Part shown: positions 19,861 to 28,393 of the stretch, piece by piece
Position numbering within the stretch: the stretch's first letter is position 1
Layout: every line of letters starts with the position of its first letter
Assembly (NCBI GenBank): GCA_965237895.1
Contig: CBDEGR010000002.1
Coordinates: 744,001-808,000 of the forward strand
Source: CBDEGR01 sp965237895
GTDB taxonomy: Bacteria > Acidobacteriota > Terriglobia > UBA7540 > JAPUME01
Direction: 5' to 3'
Length of the DNA stretch: 64,000 nucleotides
The notes under the pieces: model-generated
What the model was told of the DNA's origin: nothing
The model's input: the letters and a program-made list of their open reading frames with translations, nothing else
Database searches by the model: none
Translations under genes and position numbers: made by a program

Positions 19861-21783
19861 CTACCCAGCGGACGTGCCCCAGCGGTCATGCCATAACTGA
19901 AACATCAGCAATGCCCAGAGGCCCCGTCGATGGTCGGCGCGGCGGCTCCAGTGCTCTTCGAGCAACCGGTGAACCGTGTCGGGGTCGAGGATCCCCTCCC
20001 GCTTCAATTTATCCTTTGAAAATATTTTTTCCACCAGTGGCCTTAGCTCGCCGCGAATCCATTCGGCCGTGGGAACGGAGAATCCCCGTTTCTGCCGGGC
20101 CAGGATGTTCGAGGGAATCCGGCCGCGTAAAACTTTTTTGAAAAGATATTTCGTCTTGAAGCCGCGCAGCTTCAGGTCCGAGGGCAAACCGGTCATGAAC
20201 TCGACCAGCCGTTGATCAAGGTACGGCGTGCGAAGTTCAAGCGAGCAGGCCATGCCGGCGCGGTCGATCTTTACCAGCAAATCGTCGGCCAGGTACAAAT
20301 GAAAATCCGCATAGAGAAGGCGCATCAAATTCTCTTCGAAGGCAGCTCCTCGGAGAACGTTTTCAACCGGTTCGAAGAGTTCCGTGTGGCCGTGCCGCGC
20401 CCGCCAATCTTGAGAAAACAGTCCCGCGACGACGGCAGGCGGAAACGCGCCGAACCAGATGTGATGGCGTCGGGCAGGCTCCTCGTCCGCGTGTTCGAGA
20501 AAGCGGCGGACGAAGAGGCTGAACGAGACCGCCCCGGTCGAGCCGGGCAGCCGCCGGGCCAGCCGTAAAAGCAATCCGCGCCGAAGGGCTTGGGGAATCT
20601 TCAGCAGGTATTCTGCCGCCCGATATCCCGGATAGGTGGGATAGCCGCCGAAAATTTCATCCCCGCCTTCTCCGCTCAAAGCCACTTTGACGCGCTGCCG
20701 GGCGAATTTCGAAATCAGATAAGTCGGAAGCAAGGCGGGGTCGCCGAGCGGTTCGTCCATGAAGCCGGCGAGGAAATCGAGCGCCTCGCGGAGTGCCCCC
20801 TCCGTGGCGGTGACGACATGATGCCGGGTTCGGAAATGGCGGGCGACCTGGTCGGCGTACGTGACTTCGTTGAACGACGCTTGAGGAAAAGCGATGGTGA
20901 AGCTGGTAACGTTGCCGGGCGACAGCTCGCTCATCATGGCGACGAGCGCGGAAGAGTCCACGCCGCCGCTCAAGAACACCCCCAGCGGCACGTCGCTTAC
21001 CAGGCGCGAGGTTGCCGCATCCCACAGCTTCTCATGAAGTTCTTTGCCGATCTCGGTTTCGTTTATTTCCCGCGATCCGCCTTTCTGAGGTCTCGGCAGG
21101 TAGTGCCGCATCTCCCAGTAAGGGGAACTGTGAATGCTTCCCTTGTCACAATCCACAATCATTCGGTGAGCGGCGGGAAGCTTTTTGATTTCCGCGAAGC
21201 CCGTGTGGGGCGAAGGAATGTAGCCGTAGAGCAGGAGGCGCTCGACGGCGGCGGGGTTGAGCGTGCGGCGAATGCGGGAGCATTCCAGTAACGCCTTGAT
21301 TTCCGAGGCGAAGATCAGCTCCTGGCCCGATTGCCAAAAAAAAAGCGGCTTTTCTCCGGCACGGTCGCGCGCAAGTAGCAGCCGCCTTCGGCGCTCGTCC
21401 CAGAGCGCAAGGGCAAACATGCCGTTCAGCTCGCCCAGGCAGTCCGCACCCTGTTCTTCGTAGAGATGGCAGATGACCTCGCCGTCCGACTTGGTGTGGA
21501 AGCTGTGGCCGCGGGCGATCAAGTCCTTGCGAAGTTCCCGATAGTTGTAGATTTCGCCGTTGTAGACCAGCGTTACGTCGCCTGCTTCGTTCGCGAGCGG
21601 TTGATCGCCGGTCGCAAGGTCAATAATGCTCAAGCGGCGGACGGCCAGCTCGACACCGGGACGGCGAAACACTCCGTCCGAGTCCGGCCCGCGATGGGTG
21701 AGCCGCGACGACATCCGCCCGAGCAGGCCCGCGTCCGGGGGCGGCTGGAGATTAAGATTCAAATAACCGCAGATTCCACACAT
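19861..21783 (-). CDS. asnB: Asparagine synthase (glutamine-hydrolysing)
   Basis: Two-domain amidotransferase. The N-terminal class II glutaminase starts MCGICGYLN, leaving the nucleophile Cys2, followed by LTHRGPDSDGV and VYNGEIYNYRELR. The synthetase domain has the ATP-binding P-loop LGVFLSGGVDSSALVAMMSE and KVALSGEGGDEIFGGYPTY. The 640-residue length fits the exopolysaccharide-associated AsnB type rather than the shorter E. coli AsnB. Two glycosyltransferases lie upstream on the same strand, so a surface-polysaccharide modification role is possible; simple asparagine synthesis is equally compatible. Confidence 0.93.
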   Translation of the reverse strand: MCGICGYLNLNLQPPPDAGLLGRMSSRLTHRGPDSDGVFRRPGVELAVRRLSIIDLATGDQPLANEAGDVTLVYNGEIYNYRELRKDLIARGHSFHTKSDGEVICHLYEEQGADCLGELNGMFALALWDERRRRLLLARDRAGEKPLFFWQSGQELIFASEIKALLECSRIRRTLNPAAVERLLLYGYIPSPHTGFAEIKKLPAAHRMIVDCDKGSIHSSPYWEMRHYLPRPQKGGSREINETEIGKELHEKLWDAATSRLVSDVPLGVFLSGGVDSSALVAMMSELSPGNVTSFTIAFPQASFNEVTYADQVARHFRTRHHVVTATEGALREALDFLAGFMDEPLGDPALLPTYLISKFARQRVKVALSGEGGDEIFGGYPTYPGYRAAEYLLKIPQALRRGLLLRLARRLPGSTGAVSFSLFVRRFLEHADEEPARRHHIWFGAFPPAVVAGLFSQDWRARHGHTELFEPVENVLRGAAFEENLMRLLYADFHLYLADDLLVKIDRAGMACSLELRTPYLDQRLVEFMTGLPSDLKLRGFKTKYLFKKVLRGRIPSNILARQKRGFSVPTAEWIRGELRPLVEKIFSKDKLKREGILDPDTVHRLLEEHWSRRADHRRGLWALLMFQLWHDRWGTSAG

Positions 21784-21834
21784 GAGATTGCCGACGAAAA
21801 GGTGCTCGAAGCTACTTGATTTGGGGAGTGACGG

Positions 21835-23655
21835 CTACGGCCTGAGCTCTGCCGGGGGCACGCGCCAGACCGAATATGTCCAGTCCTGATACTTCCAGTC
21901 CTGCCGGAGTGGCTCGGCCCGAGGCAACGCCTGAAGCATACTGGAAATATTCTCGTGGCGGGACAAAATCAAGAGGGGTTTCGAATTGGTCTTGGCCAGC
22001 CACGCCACATGCTCGAGGCGATGCAACGTCGTGCCCGGCTTTTCGAGAAACTCCTCCAGGCGGCTCACAATGTAGTTGCTGGTCAGTTCGCTCCCGCCGG
22101 TGGTAATCACATGGACGGGACGGCGCAGATAGAATCCCAAGCCCGTACGGAAACAGTAATACCCGTAAACGGGGTTCCCGGCGTACGGGCTTGTTTCGAT
22201 TTTTTCGGCGAGAGCCTTGCTGGAATTGGAAGCCGCGTAGGTTTGGAGCGTCGGCCAGCCGCGGACCAGCATCAGCGGAAACGCCAGCAGCAGCAAGAGG
22301 AGCGTCAGGTGAGAGCCCTGCGGGCGGTGTGACATGTGCCGCCCCAGCACGCTGAGCGCGGCCAGAATCAAGCCCCAGGAGATCAACGTCGCTCCCAACT
22401 GCCCCGCCAGCAGCGGCCCGACTTTTTCGGCCAGTGCATTCTGCTGCGGAGTCATGCGATGAATCCACGGAACCGCGGCCATCAGTAATCCTAAGATGCC
22501 CAACGCCCAAAAGCCTCGGCGGGTCCAGGCGGGAGACTCCGAGGAGTGATCCCGTGCGGGCCACTCACTCCACAATTTTGCCGTGAGCAGACTGAGAGGA
22601 GTAAAGGCGGGGAGCAAATAGCCGGGCAGCTTCGACCGCGAAATGGAAAAGAAGACAAAGACGACTGCCGTCCAGCAAAGAAGGAAAAGTGCATTCCGAT
22701 TTTCCTCGTCACGAAGTTTTCGCCAAGCGCGCAGCCGGCCGGCGTATCCCGTCACCAGAAAGAGGCTCCAGGGCAGAAAACCGAAAAGAAATACTGGCAG
22801 GTAGTAATACAGCGGCCCGCTGCGCCGCGCGCTGCCCGTGGTGAAGCGCATCAAGCTCTCATTCCAGAAAGCGTAGCGGGGAAAGTCGGGATTCTCCCAG
22901 GAGACGGCCAGGAACCAAGGCAGCGTGGCGGCCATAAATATTGCCGGCCCGACGGCCCAGCGAAGTCGTTTGAGTTCCGATAAACGCCCGGAAAAACCCA
23001 GATAGGCCAGCACCGTAAGCCACGGCAGCAGGAACCCGACCGGACCTTTGGTGATCGTCGCGATTCCCATGGAGCCGAAAAACAGAAGCGTGTGGCGGAG
23101 GCTGCGGAACGCCGACCGCTGAAGAAACCAAAAGCTGATGAGGGAGAGCGAGACCAGAAAGTGCAACGTCATATCGAAAATTACAATGCGGGAGAAGACC
23201 ATCATAAAAGGCGTGGAAGCCAGGATGAGCGCCGCCGTGACCCCGCGTCTTCCGTTTCCCTTTCCCTTTTCTTCGGCGCGCCTTCCCCAAAGCCACGCCA
23301 GCAATACCGTCGCCAAGCCGAGCAACGCCCCCGGCAGACGCGCCGACCACTCCGAGGATCCGAAGAGAGTAAAGCTGGAGGCGACCATCCAGAAATAGAC
23401 GGGCGGCTTGTCCAGATACGTCAGATTGTTGTAGTGTGGCGTGACCCAATCCCCGGTCTCTACCATCTCGCGCGCCACTTCCGCATTCCGGCCCTCGTCG
23501 GGTTCGAGGAGCGGAAGTTGTCCGAGTCCTGTGAAGAAAAGAACGGCGGCAAACAGAAGTGGCAGCAACAATTCCGGGAGGCGGTATTTTTTCGTCGCGG
23601 AAAGGCCATTGGTCTCGGGAGAACCGGGCGGTGGGGTTGTTGCCGGGGAGTTCAA
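21835..23655 (-). CDS. Glycosyltransferase family 39 (ArnT/PMT-like) membrane protein
   Basis: Integral membrane glycosyltransferase using a polyprenyl-phosphate sugar. Many hydrophobic segments are visible (LLLPLLFAAVLFFTGLG at the N terminus). The first periplasmic loop carries LLEPDEGRNAEVAREMVETG with the conserved acidic pair, then YLDKPPVYFWMVA. The C-terminal 150 residues are a soluble periplasmic domain. Start is a TTG at 23655 that overlaps the TGA of the upstream glycosyltransferase, implying translational coupling. The partner GT2 enzyme would make the lipid-linked sugar donor, and this enzyme would transfer it to lipid A, a glycan or a protein. Confidence 0.87.
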   Translation of the reverse strand: MNSPATTPPPGSPETNGLSATKKYRLPELLLPLLFAAVLFFTGLGQLPLLEPDEGRNAEVAREMVETGDWVTPHYNNLTYLDKPPVYFWMVASSFTLFGSSEWSARLPGALLGLATVLLAWLWGRRAEEKGKGNGRRGVTAALILASTPFMMVFSRIVIFDMTLHFLVSLSLISFWFLQRSAFRSLRHTLLFFGSMGIATITKGPVGFLLPWLTVLAYLGFSGRLSELKRLRWAVGPAIFMAATLPWFLAVSWENPDFPRYAFWNESLMRFTTGSARRSGPLYYYLPVFLFGFLPWSLFLVTGYAGRLRAWRKLRDEENRNALFLLCWTAVVFVFFSISRSKLPGYLLPAFTPLSLLTAKLWSEWPARDHSSESPAWTRRGFWALGILGLLMAAVPWIHRMTPQQNALAEKVGPLLAGQLGATLISWGLILAALSVLGRHMSHRPQGSHLTLLLLLLAFPLMLVRGWPTLQTYAASNSSKALAEKIETSPYAGNPVYGYYCFRTGLGFYLRRPVHVITTGGSELTSNYIVSRLEEFLEKPGTTLHRLEHVAWLAKTNSKPLLILSRHENISSMLQALPRAEPLRQDWKYQDWTYSVWRVPPAELRP

Positions 23656-24503
23656 GGTTTCAGAACCGACGCTCGGGTGGTTACGTCGCCAGTCCTATCG
23701 GAAGTCCCCTGGGGAGATTCTGGGGGCGTTGCCGGGTGATCGTACTCCTCCAGAACCGCCTCCAGCGCAATCCGATTCCGCTTCATCCAACGGACGGCCA
23801 AGCAGTCGCCCATCCCTTTCCAGATGCGGTTCCGGGCGTTGTACTTCGTTTTGCCGTAGAGGCGGGGCGAGTGTGAGACGGGCACCTGGGTGACGCGCCA
23901 GCCGCGCATTTTGATCAGCGTCGGCAGGAAGCGGTGCAGACCGCGGTAGAGTTCCAGGTCCTGAACGCACTCCCGCCGATACACTTTCAGCGTGCAGCCG
24001 GTATCGACGATATCGTCCCGGGTGACCCAGTTCCGGAACCCGTTGCCGATTTTCGACGAGAGGCGGCGGAACCAGTTGTCGTTGCGCCGGGCGCGGATGC
24101 CGCAGACCGCGTCCCAGCGGTCGAGCAGAGGAAGCAGGCGAAGGATGTCCTCCGGGTTGTTCTGCAGGTCGGCGTCGAGCGTGGCGACGGCCTGGCCCCG
24201 TGCCAGACGGAATCCGGCGGCCATGGCGTGCGTCTGGCCACGGTTCTCGGCAAAGCGGCCCACGCGCAGGCAGGGGTCGGTCTGCTGGGCTTGGCGGAGA
24301 CGCTCGAAGGTGCCGTCGGTCGAGCCGTCATCGACGACGATGATTTCATAGGGGAACCCCTGTTTTTTCAAGGCTTTATGGATGCGTTCAAGCAGCGGCG
24401 CGACGTTCTCCCGCTCGTTGTAGGCGGGAACGACGACGCTGAGGGCGGGCGCGGCGCCCTCGCCGGACGGCCTGATGGGAGACGAACCCCTTTGAGAAGT
24501 CAC
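23652..24503 (-). CDS. Glycosyltransferase family 2, polyprenyl-phosphate sugar synthase-like
   Basis: GT-A fold enzyme related to dolichyl-phosphate mannose synthase and ArnC. Motifs are LSVVVPAYNERENVAPLLERI, IIVVDDGSTDGTFERL, the DXD-type ATLDADLQNNPEDI and RNDNWFRRLSSKIGNGF. The C terminus ends after MKRNRIALEAVLEE without the usual pair of membrane helices. The frame is open to a TTG at 24563; I use the GTG at 24503 as a more likely start, but neither has a good ribosome binding site. It overlaps the GT39 gene by 4 bases, so the two probably work as a donor-making and donor-using pair. Confidence 0.85.
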   Translation of the reverse strand: MTSQRGSSPIRPSGEGAAPALSVVVPAYNERENVAPLLERIHKALKKQGFPYEIIVVDDGSTDGTFERLRQAQQTDPCLRVGRFAENRGQTHAMAAGFRLARGQAVATLDADLQNNPEDILRLLPLLDRWDAVCGIRARRNDNWFRRLSSKIGNGFRNWVTRDDIVDTGCTLKVYRRECVQDLELYRGLHRFLPTLIKMRGWRVTQVPVSHSPRLYGKTKYNARNRIWKGMGDCLAVRWMKRNRIALEAVLEEYDHPATPPESPQGTSDRTGDVTTRASVLKP

Positions 24504-24616
24504 GATTTCGCCATTGTACCATGAGACTTCACGGCAACTTCCTGTCTGTAAAGGAGTTTTCAATAGCCGAAGAAATTAAGGCATCTTCCGGCAGGGTTTG
24601 TGAATCTCACTGAATA

Positions 24617-24663
24617 GGTTATAACTGGCGACGAACCTACCTTCCGGGGTTATAATCTGGCGA
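24617..24663 (+). promoter_or_regulatory. Pair of GGTTATAA-TGGCGA direct repeats in a divergent promoter region
   Basis: GGTTATAACTGGCGA at 24617-24631 and GGTTATAATCTGGCGA at 24648-24663, start points 31 bp apart (about three helical turns). They lie between the divergent GT2 and lipoprotein genes. The second copy contains a TATAAT that could be a -10 box at 24651-24656, though no good -35 is spaced for it. They could be operator copies for a regulator of either gene. Confidence 0.4.
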
Positions 24664-24771
24664 TTTCGTATGAGGGTCTGGGCGTGGATGGTGATGTCGG
24701 CTTCACGGCTAGGCAGAGATCCTCACAGTTATCTCAGGCTATTTTTAACTTGCAAGGAAAGGGGTAGAGGG

Positions 24772-25773
24772 ATGAAGAAGGCATGGAGTTTTTTGTGGAT
24801 TTTAGGATTGGCGGTCCTGTTGGGGGCGCCGGCCTGTAATACGGCCCAAGAGCCGAACGATCAGGAGATCGTCAAAGAGATTCAATCGGAACTGTTCGCC
24901 AACTCTGACTTAAAGGGCCGCGATATCAGCGTTGAGTCTGAAGACGGGTCGGTGACCCTCAGCGGTACCGTGGCGAGCGACGCCGAGCGGACGGAAGTGG
25001 CCGTGCTGGTCCGTGAGGTGGAAGGCGTCAAGCAGGTGACGATCATGCTTGATGTGGCCGAGCCGGAAACGGAAGAAGTGGCCCCCGCCCCCAGGCGGTG
25101 GAAGACTCCCGTTCGCAGGGTTTCGGCTCCCAGGCCGCAGCCGGTCCGCGAGCCCGCGCCCGCGCCGGCCCCGGTTGTTGCGCCTGAGCCTGCACCGGTC
25201 CGCGCAGCCGCGGTTACCCCAAAACGGGCTCCTCAGCTGCTGCCTCCGGTGCGGCTGGAAATTCCGGCGGGAACACTGGTCTCGATTCGCTTGATCGACA
25301 CGATTGACGCGGCAAAAAATCAACCCGGCGAGGAGTTTGCCGCCAGCTTGGTGGCCCCGCTAACGGTAAGCGGCCGTATGGTTGCCGACCAGGGTTCGGA
25401 TGCCGTGGTGAAGCTGGTGGACTCGAAGACGTCGGGCCGCATAAAGGGGCGCTCGGAGCTGGTTGTCGAACTGGCAACGATTACGGTCGCAGGGCGTGAG
25501 TCTTCGGTCCAGTCGGACAGCCACGTTCATCAGGGCGGCTCGCGCGGCAGGAATACGGCCAAGAAGGTCGGCGGGGGCGCGGTGCTCGGTTCGGTGATCG
25601 GCGCGATTGCCGGCGGCAGAAAGGGCGCGGCGATCGGCGGCGCCATCGGCGCCGGCGCCGGTACGGCGGCCCAAGCGGCGACCAAAGGCAAGCAGGCGCG
25701 GCTGGAATCGGAGACCCGCCTGGACTTCACGCTGGAGGCGCCGGTTTCGGTGACGCTGGCGCCCGGAAGGTAA
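24772..25773 (+). CDS. BON-domain lipoprotein with C-terminal glycine zipper
   Basis: Start ATG 24772 follows GGTAGAGGG; the frame is open upstream to 24670 but that part has no signal peptide. The lipobox LLGAPAC makes Cys22 the acylated residue. Residues 30-90 form a BON domain (VESEDGSVTLSGTVASDAER), a fold that binds phospholipid or links outer-membrane components. A Pro/Ala-rich spacer follows, then a beta-rich domain (EIPAGTLVSIRLIDTIDAAK) and a glycine zipper (GAVLGSVIGAIAGGRKGAAI). The beta-rich and zipper part is paralogous to the damaged gene at 38706-39343. Probable periplasmic or outer-membrane stress protein. Confidence 0.82.
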   Translation: MKKAWSFLWILGLAVLLGAPACNTAQEPNDQEIVKEIQSELFANSDLKGRDISVESEDGSVTLSGTVASDAERTEVAVLVREVEGVKQVTIMLDVAEPETEEVAPAPRRWKTPVRRVSAPRPQPVREPAPAPAPVVAPEPAPVRAAAVTPKRAPQLLPPVRLEIPAGTLVSIRLIDTIDAAKNQPGEEFAASLVAPLTVSGRMVADQGSDAVVKLVDSKTSGRIKGRSELVVELATITVAGRESSVQSDSHVHQGGSRGRNTAKKVGGGAVLGSVIGAIAGGRKGAAIGGAIGAGAGTAAQAATKGKQARLESETRLDFTLEAPVSVTLAPGR

Positions 25774-25817
25774 CAGGAAGGTAACAGACTTTCGACGTAT
25801 CTCCTCCAATCATAAAG

Positions 25818-25854
25818 GTCCATCTCGGGATTCCCATGAGGTGGGCTTTTTTTG
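25818..25854 (+). terminator. Rho-independent terminator after the BON lipoprotein
   Basis: CCATCTC at 25820-25826 pairs with GAGGTGG at 25838-25844 (one G-T pair) around an 11-base loop. A run of seven T follows at 25847-25853. It sits 45 bp past the lipoprotein stop. Confidence 0.7.
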
Positions 25855-25897
25855 CCACAGTTTGATTCCGACCAGATCAAGGCGTATTAACGGGGAA

Positions 25898-26407
25898 ATG
25901 GACCGAGTGCAATTAACTCCTCGGTATGCGTATGGTAGGGAAGAAAGCCGAGGAACAGTCGGGATGCCGATCTCTCTATCACAGGATGGGAAAGAGAAGT
26001 TGAGGCGCCACGGGAAGACGATGGCCGCGGTGACTTGGGCCAACAGTCTCTCCTCGGTTTGTGTGGTGGCGTTTCTCCTCTATGCCGGAGGGCGGTTGCC
26101 GGCGGAGCTCGGCTCCGAACTCCTGATCTATTTTGTTTCGGCCATGATCTTTGGGTTTGCCGTGCTGAGCCATCGGAAACTGGCCGGGCGTCGCCGGCGG
26201 GTGCGGACGGACCTGGAGGGGGGAGTGGCCGAAGAGATCCTCGGGCCGATGGAAAAAATCAAGGCTGCGGGCGGATACGCGTTGAAGATTGGCGAACAGA
26301 AATTCGTCGTGGACGAAGAGATGGGGAGCGATCTGCCTGGGGAAGGCAACGTGCGCCTTCTCTACGCGCCCCAATCGCGTGTGGTGCTTTCCGTAGAGTC
26401 TCTCTGA
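25898..26407 (+). CDS. Hypothetical membrane protein with short cytoplasmic domain
   Basis: Unrecognised family. Two hydrophobic segments (VCVVAFLLYAGG and LLIYFVSAMIFGFAVL) form a membrane hairpin. An Arg-rich stretch (SHRKLAGRRRRVRTDLEGG) and a soluble beta-rich domain (YALKIGEQKFVVDEEMGSDL) follow, ending VVLSVESL. The C-terminal domain resembles small domains of membrane proteins that monitor or buffer signals, but nothing specific can be said. Start is uncertain: ATG 25898 has GGGGA almost adjacent, and ATG 25964 is possible. The MEDS-domain gene follows 106 bp later. Confidence 0.55.
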   Translation: MDRVQLTPRYAYGREESRGTVGMPISLSQDGKEKLRRHGKTMAAVTWANSLSSVCVVAFLLYAGGRLPAELGSELLIYFVSAMIFGFAVLSHRKLAGRRRRVRTDLEGGVAEEILGPMEKIKAAGGYALKIGEQKFVVDEEMGSDLPGEGNVRLLYAPQSRVVLSVESL

Positions 26408-26513
26408 GCGATTCGGATCTCGTGCCCCGCCCGATGGACGGCCGATTGGGAGCCGATGGATGGATTGACCTGTTCTCTCCTCCCGTACCGGCAGGGCGCG
26501 TCCGGTTTTTGTC

Positions 26514-27209
26514 ATGGCGGAGTCCTCCATTTTGCTTGAGGGGCGGATTCGAGTGCCGCTCCACCGTCATCTGCTGGTTCTCTACCACGAGGAGCGGGAG
26601 CATTTTCGTTGGGCCGGGTTTCTCATCGAGGGGCTGCGGCAAGGAAGCGTCTGCGTGCATCTGGCGCCGCAGGAGGCCCAAAGGCGGATGCTGGAGATTC
26701 TCCGTGCGAGGCGGAAGGAGAGTGAAGTCCTCGGGAAGGAGGAAGGAACCCTCTTCTTTCCTCAGGCGGCGAGGGGCAGGCTGGAGCTGTGGAACATTGC
26801 CAATGGTTACTTGCTGGATGCCGAAAAGCAGGGCGCTCCGGATGTTTGTTGGCTGGAAGAGCTGGATTGGCTTCAGTCTACGGACGGCTCTTTCGAGGAG
26901 CATTTCGAATTTGAAGCCAAGCTGAATCTGCTGGTCAAGCTTTACCCGACTCTGGCGCTCTGCCAATGCCAGATCGACCGGATCAAATCCGTCGTTGGGC
27001 TCTCGGTGCTGGCTTTGCATCGGCATCTGCTGATCGGCGATGAGCTGATCGAAAACAATCCCCCCTACATCCCCCCGGAGCACTTCCTGGCGATGAGCCG
27101 GAAGGCGCGTGATGCGGAACTGTTCGACCTGATGCGCCAATTCGGCTTTGACATGGACCGGTTGGTGGAGAGCCTTCGCGGCTACGGCCGGCTCAGGGCT
27201 GAGGGTTGA
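26514..27209 (+). CDS. MEDS-domain (DcmR-like) sensory protein
   Basis: The 231-residue protein matches the MEDS domain found in DcmR and many sensor proteins: RHLLVLYHEEREHFRWAGFL at the N terminus, then GLRQGSVCVHLAP, and a C-terminal CQCQIDRIKSVVGLSVLALH. The family is thought to sense small metabolites and regulate transcription or kinases. There is no DNA-binding or kinase domain attached here, so it probably acts as a partner protein. Several Cys and His residues are present (CVHLAP, CQCQ). Function is family inference only. Confidence 0.65.
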   Translation: MAESSILLEGRIRVPLHRHLLVLYHEEREHFRWAGFLIEGLRQGSVCVHLAPQEAQRRMLEILRARRKESEVLGKEEGTLFFPQAARGRLELWNIANGYLLDAEKQGAPDVCWLEELDWLQSTDGSFEEHFEFEAKLNLLVKLYPTLALCQCQIDRIKSVVGLSVLALHRHLLIGDELIENNPPYIPPEHFLAMSRKARDAELFDLMRQFGFDMDRLVESLRGYGRLRAEG

Positions 27210-27367
27210 AGCTTCCGCCCCTTCTATCCTGTTGATGCGCAAAGAGTTCCTCGAGCGCCGCTTTTCCTCGATCGTTCCCGCGCCGGGCGCGAATTGTTTC
27301 CGTATGGTCAGCCTTAAACCGAATGGGGTAAGATAATAATCTTGTACCCTGACCCGACGAATTTCCC

Positions 27368-28297
27368 ATGGATTTTGATCAACTTGCCGGCTTTCTGGAA
27401 GTAGCGAAGCATCAAAGCTTTTCTCGAGCCGCGCAGAATCTCTACCGGACCCAGCCGGCCATTAGCGCCCAGGTTCGGCTGCTGGAGCAGGAGTTCGGCG
27501 AAAGGCTCTTCGACCGAAGCGGTAAGAAGGTTCTCTTGACCCCGGCCGGAGAGATACTGCGAGGATATGCGGAAAAGCTTCACCAGGTTCAACGCGAGGC
27601 GCTGCAAGCCGTGGCGGAGATGCACCGGAGGCCGCGCGGCAAGCTCCACATCGGCGCCAATGAGGCGACCTGCCTTTACGTTCTGCCCCGCGCCTTCGCC
27701 CAATTTAAAGCGCAATATCCGGAGGTGCAGATCAACATCTTACGGAATTTCAGCCATAAGATTCTCCAGAAGGTGCAGGACGGAGTTGTGGACCTCGGCA
27801 TCCTGACGCTTCCCTTGAAGGCGAACCATGTCAATGTGGAGGTGCTGCCGATCTTCAAGGACGAAATCCGGGTGGTGGTCCCGCCCGACCACCCCTTGGC
27901 CAGGAACAAGAAGGTCTCCGTCGAACAGATGGCCGGGCACCCGCTGATTATTCCCAAGACAGGGCACACGCGGCACATGCTTGAGCGGATGCTGCGCCCC
28001 TACCGCAACCGGTTGCAGATTTCGATGGAGCTGGCCAGCGTCGAGACCATCAAGAAATTCGTCGGCGCCGGACTGGGCATCTCCGTCATCAGCCACAGCT
28101 ATGCGCTTCCGGAAGTCGAGGCCGGGTTGCTGCGGCTCATTCCGTTTGAGGGAATCAAGCTGTTCCGGGAACTGGGTCTGATCTACCGCAATGATCGGAA
28201 CCTGTCGCTGCCGGCCAAGGCCTTTATTGAAGTGATTCGCCAGGTCCGGTCGGTGCCTGAGGTCTCCACGAAATCCAAGAAAGCGACTTCCGCGTAA
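27368..28297 (+). CDS. LysR-family transcriptional regulator
   Basis: 309 residues with an N-terminal winged helix-turn-helix (HQSFSRAAQNLYRTQPAISA, then LLEQEFGERLFDR) and a periplasmic-binding-like effector domain starting around residue 90 (GKLHIGANEATCLYVLPRAF). The effector domain resembles the CysB/CbbR-type subgroup. It stands upstream of aspartokinase and threonine synthase on the same strand, but there is a 96-bp gap, so control of amino acid synthesis is only a guess. A degenerate T-n11-A type site near 27330-27350 could be an autoregulatory site; I did not find a convincing palindrome. Confidence 0.9.
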   Translation: MDFDQLAGFLEVAKHQSFSRAAQNLYRTQPAISAQVRLLEQEFGERLFDRSGKKVLLTPAGEILRGYAEKLHQVQREALQAVAEMHRRPRGKLHIGANEATCLYVLPRAFAQFKAQYPEVQINILRNFSHKILQKVQDGVVDLGILTLPLKANHVNVEVLPIFKDEIRVVVPPDHPLARNKKVSVEQMAGHPLIIPKTGHTRHMLERMLRPYRNRLQISMELASVETIKKFVGAGLGISVISHSYALPEVEAGLLRLIPFEGIKLFRELGLIYRNDRNLSLPAKAFIEVIRQVRSVPEVSTKSKKATSA

Positions 28298-28393
28298 CCG
28301 GAAGCGAACGAAAACGGCGGCGAACGGATTTTAGAACCGTGCCCGCGGTGAAGGAAGGGAGCTGTTTTTAAGCGAAAAATTATACCAGGAACG

